DNA from: Eutreptiella sp. 'Long Island Sound 2002'
Lineage: Eukaryota; Euglenozoa; Euglenophyceae; Eutreptiales; Eutreptiaceae
Length of the DNA stretch: 64,000 nt
Reading direction: 5' to 3'
Assembly: GCA_964036045.1 (NCBI GenBank)
Contig: CAXIWF010000046.1
Span: 1-64,000, forward strand
Shown here one piece after another: positions 47,336 to 58,719 of this stretch (within the stretch, counting starts at the first letter, position 1; every line of letters starts with the position of its first letter). Made by a program: the position numbers and the translations under genes. The notes beneath the pieces are model-generated. The model saw only the letters and a list, made by a program, of their open reading frames with translations, did no database searches and had not been told where the DNA came from.

Positions 47336-50228
47336 ATGGGCAATAGTAATAGGAGAAGTAGTACCGGTAACACAGCTTCCGATGTGAGTGCCAGCGCCAC
47401 CGATGCTGCCACCGCCGCGGTTATAACGGCGAATAACATTTCTAGGCCAATCACAGACAGGTACCGTCGCCAACTCTTAATTTTGCATTGCTTTCGGGTT
47501 TATACCTGGATTGTGTCTGACCGCTGATGCCTCTTACTTGGTCATATTTTTGTATTGCGCATCTGTGCAGAATTTCACGTTTATACGTTAGTGAATGGAG
47601 CGACACAAACATTCAGAGAATGATAGCGGATGGGAAGCTAGCCCCTAAAACCCTCGCCTGTGATGTGGCGGCCAGCAGCTTTGAGTGTCCCATCTGTTTC
47701 ATGGTAAGGGGGATTATTGATCAATATACTTATTTCTCGAGGGTTTGTGGTAAACTCTTTATCCAGTAATGCTGCAGTGTCAGCCTGCTACTCACCGCAC
47801 ACGATTTATTGCGTAGGCTGTTGAAGATGCGAAACAAGCATTTAACATTCCTAAACTATAGTCTATAGTTACATTCGGTATTATATACTTCTTTGCTTGT
47901 CTTTATGTGAGTTTTTATTTTGTTCTCTACTTATTACTTATTCCTCAGGATTTCGAAGGACTGAACAAGGTTAAATGCTGCAAGCAAAGCATTTGTACAG
48001 GTGAATTCCATTAATCGCACTCATACCATACACTACTACCAGGACGAAACAAATTGTGATAGACTCGTGCTTAGGCTTCTGTATCGTTATTTAATTCAAT
48101 TGTGTTCTCGCGACTTCACCCCCCCCCCCCCCCCCCCCCGCCCTGTCCACAGATTGCTTTGTTCGACTCCGCACAACACCATCGACAGCGTCTTGTCCAT
48201 TCTGCAGCTGTGCTACTCTCAGCGTAACTTTCCTAGTGACGCCACCAGATTCATCCGAGCCATGCACATCCGCTTCCACCACCACCTGTGCCTCGTCGCT
48301 CAATGCGCATAACCTCCAAGGGAGCACTTCTGCGTCCCCTTCCAGTGGTGATGGCAGTGGTGGTGGTCAGGGGAGCCACGGCAGCCTCGACCAGCAGCGC
48401 GAGCGCAGCGGTAGCCTGGCTGAGCGCTCCAGCACCAGCTCTGCCCAGTCCAGCAAGTCCCGCTCCTCGGTATCAGTGCACACCTACACCACACCCGAGC
48501 AGGAGCGCAAGCTGCGCTCTACTAGTATTGACATCACCTCGCCAGCAGGCTCAACCTCGACTACCGGCAGAGCAGGCAGAGGAGGCAGTGGTGGTGATGC
48601 CGGAGGCGAGTCCGGTAAAGGGCCTAGCGGTGGGGGAGTTGGGAGTAGTGGAAAGGCATCCATCTCTGACCGCGAAGCATTAGAGAGGCACATACGAGAC
48701 CAGCGCAAGAATTTCTACGAAGAAGACTATGTCAGCCAGCAGCAGCAGCATAGGTATAATATGACTGGATCTCCCTTCAGATTTAGCGGCCTGGGCAGTG
48801 GCAGCGGCAATGCAAGCAGTGGCGCAGAGGGCGTCGCAGGTCTGTCCTCTCGGGAGTACCGGCGCTATCCCCCGGGCAGCACCCCCACCTCGCGCATTCT
48901 GGAGGCGCACCGTGCCGGCTCCAGTAGTGTTTACCAGAGGTTCCGTGTCGACAGTTCCGGTAGAGATGCTGCAGCAACAGGAAGAGCAACAGGAACAGCA
49001 ACAGGAACATCAGCAGGAATGGGTGGTGGCAGTGGCGATAGAATGCATGGCTCACAGCGGCAGCGACACAGCAGCTTGAGCAGTGCCAATAGCAGCGGCA
49101 ACAGTGCTAACAGCTTCCTTGGATTTTTCTCTCGAAGTGGGGCAGAAGACGATGCTGATGATAATGATGATGATAATGATGATGATGATTTAGGATCCCT
49201 AGGATCAGACTTAAGCAGCGATCATCCCCGTCACCACCCCAATTCCCAGCGAGGAGGAATGATAGGGTCGCGAACAGCAAGAATTTCTGACGAAGGGACG
49301 AGATTAGTATCTGCTATTTCAGGCCTAATTGGATCCCAAAACGTTGAAAATATTTCAAGCATCGAGCAGCTGGAAGAGATTATGCTGATGGAGGTGGGTG
49401 TATAACTTACTGAGACGTGCATGTATTTGCTTGTGTGTGCTTTTATCCTGACGAATTATTCGTTCTAACGATCTTTCGCTGGTTTCAATTCTTTTTTATG
49501 CTGAAGTTATCATATCCTTTCATGGCGCTGTGCTATCTCCCTCTCGGCGAATATATTCTTTTTGAATGTAATGGCAGGCAATTCGATTGTCGATGCAAGA
49601 ACAGGAGCAAGCACAGTTGGTCCGGCAGGAAGCATCGACCCGCGAAGAGCAGGAGCAAGAAGAGCATGAGGAAGAGGCACAGCAGACAGCGCCAGAACAG
49701 ACATCAGATTTACAAAAGGAGGAAAATACAACGCAGCATGTGGCTAATCGTGAGAGCGGTTTCTCGGATAAGGCCGATAAGGTCGATAAGGTCAAGAACA
49801 CCGAGGAAGAACTTGTGCTCAAGCCTAGTGGCACCGACTCCAGAAGTTGCGCCAGGGACTTCGAAGCAGCGAAAGCAGATGTTGGTGACGATGACGATGG
49901 TAATACCGAGGTTGTTGATAAGCATACTTCTAATTTCAAGGTCGGGGTAGATATGAGCGTGGACTCCACTGCCAGGGGTGGTACTACTGCTACAGCTTCC
50001 GCTGCCGAGAATGCCGATGGCAATGGCAATGGCAATGGTGACTGTATTGCTAGACATGCTAAAGATGCTGTTGATACCGAGCGGCCGCGACTTAGCAGCA
50101 CCGGGAGCATTTACGACGAGGTTGAGCGCATAGAGCTGGAACAAGCTTTGAAGCTCAGTTTAGAGGATGCACAAGCGATCACCAACCCCCCTCCTCCTCC
50201 TCCTTCCACTGATGACGCCACTGCATAG
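47336..50228 (+). CDS. SIP5/DA2-like RING protein with ubiquitin-interacting motifs
   Basis: Five exons, 47336-47460, 47571-47703, 47949-48000, 48153-49393 and 49578-50228, join in phase to about 733 residues. The RING is spread over three exons: FECPICFM, then DFEGLNKVKCCKQSICT, then DCFVRLRTTPS..SCPFC. The CPIC...CC..SIC..C...CPFC spacing is that of the yeast SIP5/plant DA2 group. The exon 4/5 junction builds EEIMLMEAIRLSMQEQ, and the C-terminus has LEQALKLSLEDA, both with the Ala-x-x-x-Ser core of a UIM. DA2 relatives are E3 ubiquitin ligases. Between lie Ser/Gly-rich disordered sequence and an acidic stretch. The N-terminal MGNS suggests possible N-myristoylation, by inference. Confidence 0.8.
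48119..48139 (+). repeat. poly-C tract (21 C) inside an intron
   Basis: A run of 21 C lies about 13 bp before the acceptor of the third intron of the RING gene, where a polypyrimidine tract is expected. Assembled length may be inaccurate. Confidence 0.8.
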
Positions 50229-51068
50229 ATCTCATGTTGATAACGTCCTCCTTATCATAGGCTCTGTTTTGCTGTGTTTGAGCTACAGACATCCTTCCGA
50301 GTAAGCATGCTCCTTTTAATGTTGCTGCGCAAAAAAAACTCGATCCTGGTGATCTACACACCACTCGGTGCAAGCGCTGGCATATTGGCTTGTGTACGGG
50401 ACGAATTCTGCCATGGAACATCTCATGCCCACTCACGTTCTTGATATCTATGCCCTTTACACTGGACTGCTTTTATAATATCTTACTTCCACTGTCGCAC
50501 CAAGTAGTGGGTTAACGCCTCCATCACAGCGCAAAGGGGAGAGTCGAGAAATTGGAAAGGAAGCATATGATTGTAAGTCCTATTGCTCTACGCAATGTAT
50601 GTTATTTACGCACTTGTCTATAATGTGAAAAGTACAAGTATAGGTGCATCCATCATAGTTAAATTAGTAAGTTCTTGGAGAGTGCCACTGTGGCGATGAT
50701 ACTGTGGCAATGGTGCTGAGTTGTATAATTGAATTGATCATTTTCCTGCGCATTAATGTTCCCCACCCTCCATCCCTGCCCCCTCCCATCTTCGCCCTGC
50801 CTGCTGGTATGAACAACATTTTCAATAGATACGACAAGTTCGGCACATCAACAGATGTGCCAAACTTAAAATTGAGCTGAACATCTTCGTTTAATTTCGT
50901 GTAATAAAATTTATCAGCACCACCTGACTGAATATCCCTCAGTAGTTTATCTGCTACTGAATAACTGTACCTAGAACCGTTCTTCCCGATACGATGTTAT
51001 TAAAAAAAACAATGTATACAAAAATTAATTTTACAGAGAATCAGATAGGAGAGAATCAGATAGGATTA
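50229..51068. other. convergent intergenic region
   Basis: Tail-to-tail spacer between the RING gene and ATG9. It is AT-rich with no gene, repeat or TACGAGT site seen. It must contain the 3' ends of both transcripts. Confidence 0.5.
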
Positions 51069-54000
51069 CTAGTCCTCCTCATGTTCGTTCTCCGCCAGTC
51101 GATCAAGCCTGCCAAGCGATGTCCGGGTCGGTGCACCAGCATTAGATGATTGTTGTTGTTGCTGCATCTGCTGTTGCTGTAGATGCATCTGCTGTTGCTG
51201 CATCTGCTGCTGGAATAGGTTGGGATGCTGCTGCATATTCCCCACCTGCCCGGCTGCAGCGGGACCATCAGGGCGAGCTGCGGTAGAGGCGGTGCCTGAA
51301 GGAGGCTGCCGCCTGCCACGCCCGTAGGTAAACACCGGTGAGTTCATTCCCTGCTGCTGCTCATACCGGCTATATCGCTGCTGCTTTTGCTGGCTCCAGA
51401 GTTGCGCGCGTGGTGGGGACTGGGACTGCTGGCTGGCAAATGCGTGCTCAGAGATGGATGGGTTACTGCGTGAAGGCACCTGCAGAGACAGCCCTGCAAG
51501 GGCAGGTAGCGGCTGCAGTTGCTCTCCCTGTACCTGCTGTTGCTGCTGGTGCATTGGCACTTGCGGGAAAGGTCGTCGTCGTCGAACTGATTCAGTGCTC
51601 TCTCCGAGCTGATCCTGATCCTGCCGCTGCCTCTGACCGTGCTGGAACCTTCCCAGTGGGCTTCCAAGGGTCTCACTACTGCGGCCTCTAGATCGCAGCG
51701 ACCCCGCCAACCCTCTGCTCCTGTGCAGAAGAGAGCGGTCCATTGCTCCCACCCCTCCCACCCCTCCTGCACCACCTGCGCGCCGCATTCCGGATGCTCC
51801 CATAGCAGGAGCAGTACCAGTACCACCCATGCTTTCTATATGGCTGCTGCTTCCAGCGCCGCCAGCGCCGCCACCGCGCAGGCGCTCGTGATGGAACTGG
51901 TCCATCCAGTAGAAGTCGTTCTCGTAGTCTATGTTTTCCTGCCGCATGACACTCAGCAGTACGCTCGGCATGCCGCTGCCGAACAAAGCGCTGCTGGCCC
52001 CCACGCCTCCACTCATGCCACTTCCTGTTCCCCCAGTCCCGCTGCGTGCAACTGACTCGAACAGACTTCGAGGGTATCCTAGCAGCGCCGATGCTTCCCC
52101 GCGCATGGGCGAGAATGGGGTGTTGTCATTCGTCCTATGGTGGCCCCGCAGACCAGACATCTCGATCCCACTCAAACCGGCCCCATCAAGCTGCACCTGT
52201 GTCTGTGACAGCCCAGTCCCAGGGGGAGGCGTGCTGCCCCCACTGCCACTACATTCAGGTAGCAGCACAGGCCCACGACTAGCATCAGCACTCTCAGCAC
52301 CAGTTGGACTTACAGCACCGACCGCAGTTACAGCTGCTATTCCCATATCAGCTCCAGCCCGAGCAGGAGCCTCAGCAGCACTAGTACGGGGAGCCACGTC
52401 CCGGGTAAATGCCCCCGCACTATCCTGACTGGCAGTCATACTAGTCATGCCATCCTGCTTATGACCACCGCCACCGCCGGCAGGCACAGCCAGCACAGTA
52501 ACCACGTCTGTGCCGTCTTCAGTAAGCAGGCCAGGTCCGCGCACGGGGCTGTGCAGCTGTGTGTCGTCAGGGTCGCTGTATACAATCGGAGAGGAGGCCA
52601 CTGGGGAAAGGGAGTCCGTGTTCGTTCCTTCAGCGCCGCGGCCGTCAGCGCTGTTGCTGTCAGTGCTCACCGCCGCCCCTCCAAACTGACTGGGAAGCTT
52701 TATTGGGGGCAGCCCTATCGCTCCTGCTTGGTTAACAGCAGCAGCAGTGTCATTCACCCCGACTACCCCAGCAGGGGGTTTACGAGCAGAATCAACCCCT
52801 GCTGATGCTGAGGGTGCTGCTGCCCCTACCCCCATGCCTGGCACAACCCCTCCTGTTGCGACATGCATTTCCCGATGGGCAGCCTCTGCAATGATAGATC
52901 CATGCCAGGCTCCAGCTGCAGCTACTCCAGCTGTACCAGTAACCGTGGGACCACTGGCAGTAGCAAGGTCACCGGCATCGGCAGCAGCAGCTGAAGCAGG
53001 GAATGGGTTGCCACTTGCTCCGTCGAAGGGGTATTGCGGAGAGAGCACGTGCGAGCGCTCAAGGGCGGAAACCAGCAGTTGCTCACGGTGATGCCTCCTG
53101 TGGTGAAAACAGCAAAATCATAGCAAAATTCACACCAAAAGCATCACATAAAATATATTTAGAATGGCGATAAATTTACAGTTATAGGATTTAAATCCTT
53201 TTGGTATATCAAAGTGCTAGTCAGCAGTAAAAAAAGATTTAATTCCATTTAAAACATGGGGAACGTTTCAACTTACGCGCTATCTTTGAACTGTTGGAAT
53301 TTATTCAAAACATTCTTTGCTGCCGGGCCAGGTTCAAAGTTAGGATTGGCTTGTTGGAAATTGAGAAAGCTTTTTTCCAATTTCCCATCATTGGCTCTTT
53401 GCACTTCATCGAGGAATCCCCACTTGTCTGCTCCGAAATCCTCGTCACCATGGCGATTAAAGTCGAACAAACTATAGTCACACACAACTCCTACTCCATC
53501 AACATACCGACTATGATCACTGTGCATTGCCAGAGGAGAGGCGGGTCAGATCCAATAGTAAAACATTATACGGGCAAAAAATAAATGATATTGTTAAGTA
53601 TGTCGATTATAAACATCATTTTTTTGCCCCCCCCCCCCCCCCTGGGGGTTTCTGACACACAATTCAGCATAATGCTTAAATAAAGCAGTTGAATGCATGA
53701 TAGTAACAGCGACTTTTCAGTTATAACTCACCGAATAAAGTCCACAACATCTTCTGCACAGTCTGGTAGTGAGAAGCAGAGCACCACTGGCGTCAGAACC
53801 ACGCTCAGCACTTCCATGGCGAATATCTGCACTTTGTACTGGAAAATCTCGCACACTTCGTCGCGCACGTCGCTTGAGGCGGCTCCTAGCTGCTGCCAGT
53901 GCGGCGGATAGTGGTGCGTTTGCGCGCCAACTTTCTTTAGTAACAACTCAGCATCTTCATGGATTTTGGTGTCATCGGGAATCTGGGACCGGGCGGCTGC

Positions 54001-55210
54001 GTAGACTGCCGAGGAGATTCCCAGGTACCAGAGTAGATTGTGATCGGCAATATGCACGAAGAGTAGCGCCCCATCACTCAGAATGCTCACCAACAGCAGC
54101 ACTGCTACTAGTGCGCCTGCTATATACGTCGTGCATCGTGCCACAATGGCAATGTAAGGGTTATGGAAACCTGAGAGGTAGTCGTTACAAGGCGCGATAG
54201 CTTTGTTCATGCGTTCCTCGAATATGTGCGGCAGCTCGTTGAACTCTCGGAACTTCCACAGTGCGAGAGGGCTCCACTGCCTTGGACCAAGGTAACTACC
54301 GCTACTGCGGAACTGCTGTGCATTCTGCAGGAAAAAATGAATAGTCATGAATATCAGCATGAAAGGCAGAAGCAGGAAGTGGATTATGCCCACGACTTGG
54401 AACCTCCACTTTAAGCCACCTACATCAGACAAGAAATCTGCCGATATATCGAACTGCTCAGTGAACATGTACTCGAGAATACAGAAAGATAGTGACCACT
54501 CCAGCGATTTAGTAAGAAACAAGCGGTCTGATGCCAGCGGGGAAATCCACCAGGGAATCACTAAGTCGAGGCAGTCTTTGTTGATGAGTCCAATAAGGTA
54601 ATTCTCTTTCCGCATAATGCGCAACACGACATCGTGCACGGTTAGTTTCTCTTTAACAGCTACACGATAACTACCATGTTCATGCAAATCGATAAGGCGC
54701 TGTACAATTTCGAACCATTTTATGCTCTGCAGATCAGTTGATCGAACACCCCAGAGTGTCGGAATAAAAGCTGGCCATCTCTAGAGCATCCGAGACGACA
54801 TTTACCGCAGTTATACATTGCCACACCCAGAAAGCAGAGAATAAAACAAAATATAGGAAAATGAAATATCCCATTCGTGTTGGTGTCTTGTGGAACGGAT
54901 TAATAAAAATATCGACCTCATTGCAGGAATCTTCATCATGACAGTCAAGCAATCCATTCCAGTCAACGAATCCTAACAAGAAAGCGCTGAAGACTATGGT
55001 GAACCCGAGAGAGCAAACTGAACATAATTGTGATAAAATTATAGCTCCAACTCCTTTAGAAATGTAGTACTGGTACATTCGCTGAAAGAACTGATCAAGA
55101 TTCTTCACGTGTTGCCACTTGTCACGCTGCTCCAGGAGGGGATCTCCGTGCTCATTTTCGTCTTCACCTCCTGGCAACAACGCGTAAGTAGTCATTCCTG
55201 GAAACTCCAT
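51069..55210 (-). CDS. ATG9: autophagy protein ATG9 (lipid scramblase)
   Basis: Three exons on the minus strand, 53732-55210, 53277-53519 and 51069-53097, encode about 1,249 residues if one surplus base in a G4 run (plus-strand C4 at 54749-54752) is dropped. The core of about 570 residues matches ATG9: DKWQHVKNLDQFFQRMYQYY near the start, hydrophobic segments (SVCSLGFTIVFSAFLLGF), ENYLIGLINKD, the block GPRQWSPLALWKFREFNELP, DGVGVVCDYSLFDF and HGDEDFGADKW. ATG9 is a trimeric scramblase on vesicles that seed the autophagosome membrane. The tail of about 650 residues is Ser/Gly/Gln-rich, with one conserved-looking island, RQENIDYENDFYWMDQFHHE (about 51890-51950). The start at 55210 gives MEFPGMTTYALL. 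An upstream in-frame ATG at 55285 is possible. Confidence 0.9.
53627..53642. repeat. poly-C tract (16 C) inside an ATG9 intron
   Basis: A run of C followed by tggggg, in the first ATG9 intron; the transcript carries it as poly-G. The length in the assembly is doubtful, as for any long homopolymer. Confidence 0.75.
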
Positions 55211-56054
55211 CCCTACCAAGTGATCGTAAGGACGGGGGAAAGTAAAACAAAGGTGGGCTTTGCACAATCTTTTCTTCAATATCAATCGGCTCGCTTCCTC
55301 GAACTCGTATAAGATGAGATAAGAATACCGGTACGAGTGAAAAAAGAAGAGCCAACTCTTTGTGGAGTGTAATACAGCTGAATCAAGAGCTGAAGCTGAA
55401 AGCTACGAGTACAAGAATAATATAAGTATCGGTAAATTTCTCACTCTTAACATTATATACCAGGGGCTAATCAAATTATTATAGAAAGCGATACTAAATT
55501 TAGTATGCTACTGTAAAATTTTAGTTAATGCCGGTGGGAAGACTTGCTCTGTATCTCCAAGTTGGCAGCAGCAGCAGTAAGTTAGAGGGATAACGGTCGA
55601 GTGTCAACAATATCCATCATACTGTCGACTCGCAGAAGTCGCGAGTATTTTCTCCCTGATAATTTATTTGGTCTAAATTATTGGTTATTCGATATATTAT
55701 ATATCTTTTACAGGAATTATCTCCATCAATTCGCCACACATTTTCAGGCCATTCCTAAAGCTTCTTCCCCCTCCTTAAGTTTTATCACTTCGAGGCAATT
55801 CTACTCGTAAAATAATCGCACTCGTACATAGATTATTATTCATCCGAAGTAGAGAGCTTTATTTGATCTTTAGTTCGATAAAATTGGGCGCTTTGGAAGG
55901 AGTGTGATATTTTGGACCGTGTTTGGCCGTGCCCGCCCCACACAAGATTTTGGCACGACTACTGGCACACGAACTTTGGAGCAAGTTTACCGTCAAGTGC
56001 AAGTGCCCATAACTATATTTACTGGAAAGGATTCACTCCTAAATTAATAAGAGA
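55211..56054. promoter_or_regulatory. divergent promoter region of ATG9 and the LRR gene
   Basis: Head-to-head spacer with five copies of the heptamer: ACTCGTA 55303-55309, TACGAGT 55332-55338 and 55404-55410, then ACTCGTA 55803-55809 and 55820-55826. Three lie within 200 bp of the ATG9 start and two about 240 bp before the LRR gene. This is the densest cluster in the window. Confidence 0.5.
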
Positions 56055-58108
56055 ATGGATATAGTATCTTCTAAGACTCGTGGTGGAAGCAAAGCTGGCT
56101 CTAATGTGGCGGTGCCCAGTTTGGTTGAGATATGCCAGGTAATGTCTATATTTATGATTTTGATAAATTTTGATCACTTATCATCGTAACGATTCATATT
56201 GAATATTTATTCACAATTGACTGGATAGGCGAAGATTATCAGAGTGCTTGAGAAAAGCGACTTCCACGGCCGCATGGTGAATGACCTGTGTAAGTATGTA
56301 CCTGAACATCTTCTGGAGCCCATCTTCGCAAGCATATGCCTAGACGGGAGGATAACAGATACAGCTCTTATGGCGTTTCTTGCGCCCAGCAGGACGACAC
56401 TGCGCGTTTGCCAAGCACTGTCAGTGAGGAACTCAGTCTTCAAACAGATCGGGCTCAACTGCCCCAACCTGGTTAGTTGTGTTTTCTCACCATGATAGGC
56501 TGTTACAGTATACTTGTAAGATAGCAATTGACTCACCATATAATTTACAATTGAAAAGAGCAAACTTTAGCTGCTACTGGGTTATGTACGTATGCTACTT
56601 GAGATGCCTGGTCTGTACTTCCATCGCATCATAAAACTATTTCTCTGTCTTTTATCGCCCCATACCTACTTAACTTTCTATTCTCACCTTGTTCGTGATT
56701 GATGCGATTATTTGTTGTAGGTGACGCTGGACCTGTCTGACTGCGCACAGGTGAGCAACTCTGTGGTGCGTGCCGTGCTGCAGGGCTGCCCCAAGCTGGA
56801 GGCCATAGTGCTGAACCGCTGTCGCCGCGTGACAGATAGCGCCTTCGACATCCACCAATGCCCCTTCCAAGCAGCGCTGGGCTGTCTCTCCCTCGAGGCA
56901 ATCAGCCTGCAGGGATGCCCGCAAATCACGGGAGAAATTATAACTACGCTGAACAAGAACTGTCGCCAGCTGTCTTACTTGAATCTGAGCCAGGTATGTT
57001 TATAACATTGTTAATTAGAAAGAGGGAACTAGTTCGATTATACCCTCAGACTCAGTGTTAAAGCTATCAGCCAATGTTAAGTTCCCAAGAATCGTATCAG
57101 TATGGATTAGATGAATTTCTTTTCTTTGTGCGAATGTGCTCTGATCTGCTCTGATCTGCTCTGTTCTGCTCTGTTCTGCTCAATGGTTCTATTTTATAAT
57201 CCCTCCCTTAGTGCAAGAATGTCTCTTCTCCGAAGATCCAGCACATATTCGAACACAACAAGCTCCGCTGCCTCAACCTCGGTTTCATCGATGATATCTC
57301 AGACGAAGCGTTCTTCTTGCTGCCTCCAAGTGCAACCACTCTTGCCGCTGCCGCTGCTGCTGCTACCGCAACAATGCTGGCTAGCAGCGCTAGTGGTTCG
57401 CCTTCCTACGCTTCTGTAGTTTCCGGCGCTGCTACCATTCCCGCTTCCACTGCCACCAGAAGCAGTAACAGTAGCAGCTACAATTGCAAATCGATGCTGC
57501 GCAACTCTTCGCAGCTGGAGATCCTCAACCTGTGCAAGAGCCGCATTACAGACGATTCTATCTTCCGCATGTCCTTCCTCATCGCCCTGGTAGAAATCCG
57601 CCTGCAGTTCTGCAGCGGCATCACCAGCACCGGGATCGCCGCTCTGGCTCGCAACTGCCCGCGCCTCCGCCTCATCGATCTCAAGTCGTGTCCCGTGACA
57701 GATGCTGCCCTGGCCGCCATCGCAGAGCTGTCAACGGAGCTGCGAGAGTTGGATCTGTCCTGGTGCCCCAGCTTCACTGACGAAGGCCTCGAGATGCTGC
57801 AAGAGTTCTTCGAGCGGCGCAGACGAAGGCGCATCACTAGCCGAACAGCCAAACAGCAGACAGGTGCCCCAAGGATTGAGCAAGGAGAAGAGGGGCGGCA
57901 GGAAGAAGGGCAGGAAGAGGGACAGGAAGAGGAGCAGGAGCTGCTGTTGAAGCTGGCGTGGTGCCCGCAGGTGACTGACCGGGGAGCGCTGGCCCTCAGC
58001 CGTATGGCGCCTGTCTTGCGCAGTGTGCAGCTGACTGGCTGCGCCGGGGTCTCCACAGAGGATGGTCACCGCGTACTGAGAGAGGCAGGTGTGGACGTGC
58101 TCTCATGA
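56055..58108 (+). CDS. leucine-rich-repeat protein, F-box/AMN1 type
   Basis: Four phase-0 exons, 56055-56138, 56229-56471, 56721-56993 and 57212-58108, encode 498 residues. The N-terminal part contains DLCKYVPEHLLEPIFASICL, which resembles the helix pattern around an F-box without a full F-box. Cysteine-type LRRs follow: VTLDLSDCAQVSNSVVRAVL, AIVLNRCRRVTDSAF, AISLQGCPQITGEII, LIDLKSCPVTDAALAAI, ELDLSWCPSFTDEGLEML and LAWCPQVTDRGALAL. Such repeats occur in FBXL substrate adaptors of SCF ubiquitin ligases and in AMN1. Two inserts break the repeats: an Ala/Ser-rich one (about residues 240-290) and a Glu/Gln/Gly one near residue 430. Whether it binds SKP1 is not visible. Confidence 0.8.
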
Positions 58109-58719
58109 TGCTTGCTGGTAGGTTGGCGGGCGGCGGGTCGGTGGGTGATCTAACTGGCTAGCCGCCTGAGGTGGGGCCTCTGTGGTTACGGTTGTAGCAA
58201 CTGTTGATAATCCGTAACTTTACTGTCTGATAATTGTATATTAGTGTACATAAAAAGGTCTACGATATAGAAACTAGCATAAAAGCATGTTGTAAGTCTC
58301 GGACACCATAACAACTTTCACATTGAATGTAACAATTTGTACGTTGCTGGTGTGCTTAAGTATGATTAATGTCGTGAACCTGTTTAAAAGTAGTATCCTC
58401 CATACAATGTGATTTGTGACCCCTTCCTTTGCTTATATTTCCCATGGCATGCCGCCAATGATGTTTGTAGCAATTCTATGATGCCCACCGTGGTTAATTA
58501 TATCATTAAAAAGTGGCAAACGATTCTAACGAGGGATTCGAGTATCTTCTTCTACTGCTTTCATACTCTTTGGTACTTAGAAGTACTACTTTGAAGTAAT
58601 CTTAAATCATCTTAGATGCTGACCCAAACTAGTCCCCCCTAAAGCCAAGTAACTCTATATACTATGCACACAACCGTCATAATTACGATAAGTTTGACAA
58701 TTGCTCCAGCAACCTCGAC
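58109..58719. other. convergent intergenic region
   Basis: Tail-to-tail spacer between the LRR and ELMO genes. It is AT-rich, and no gene, repeat or TACGAGT site is seen. Confidence 0.5.
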
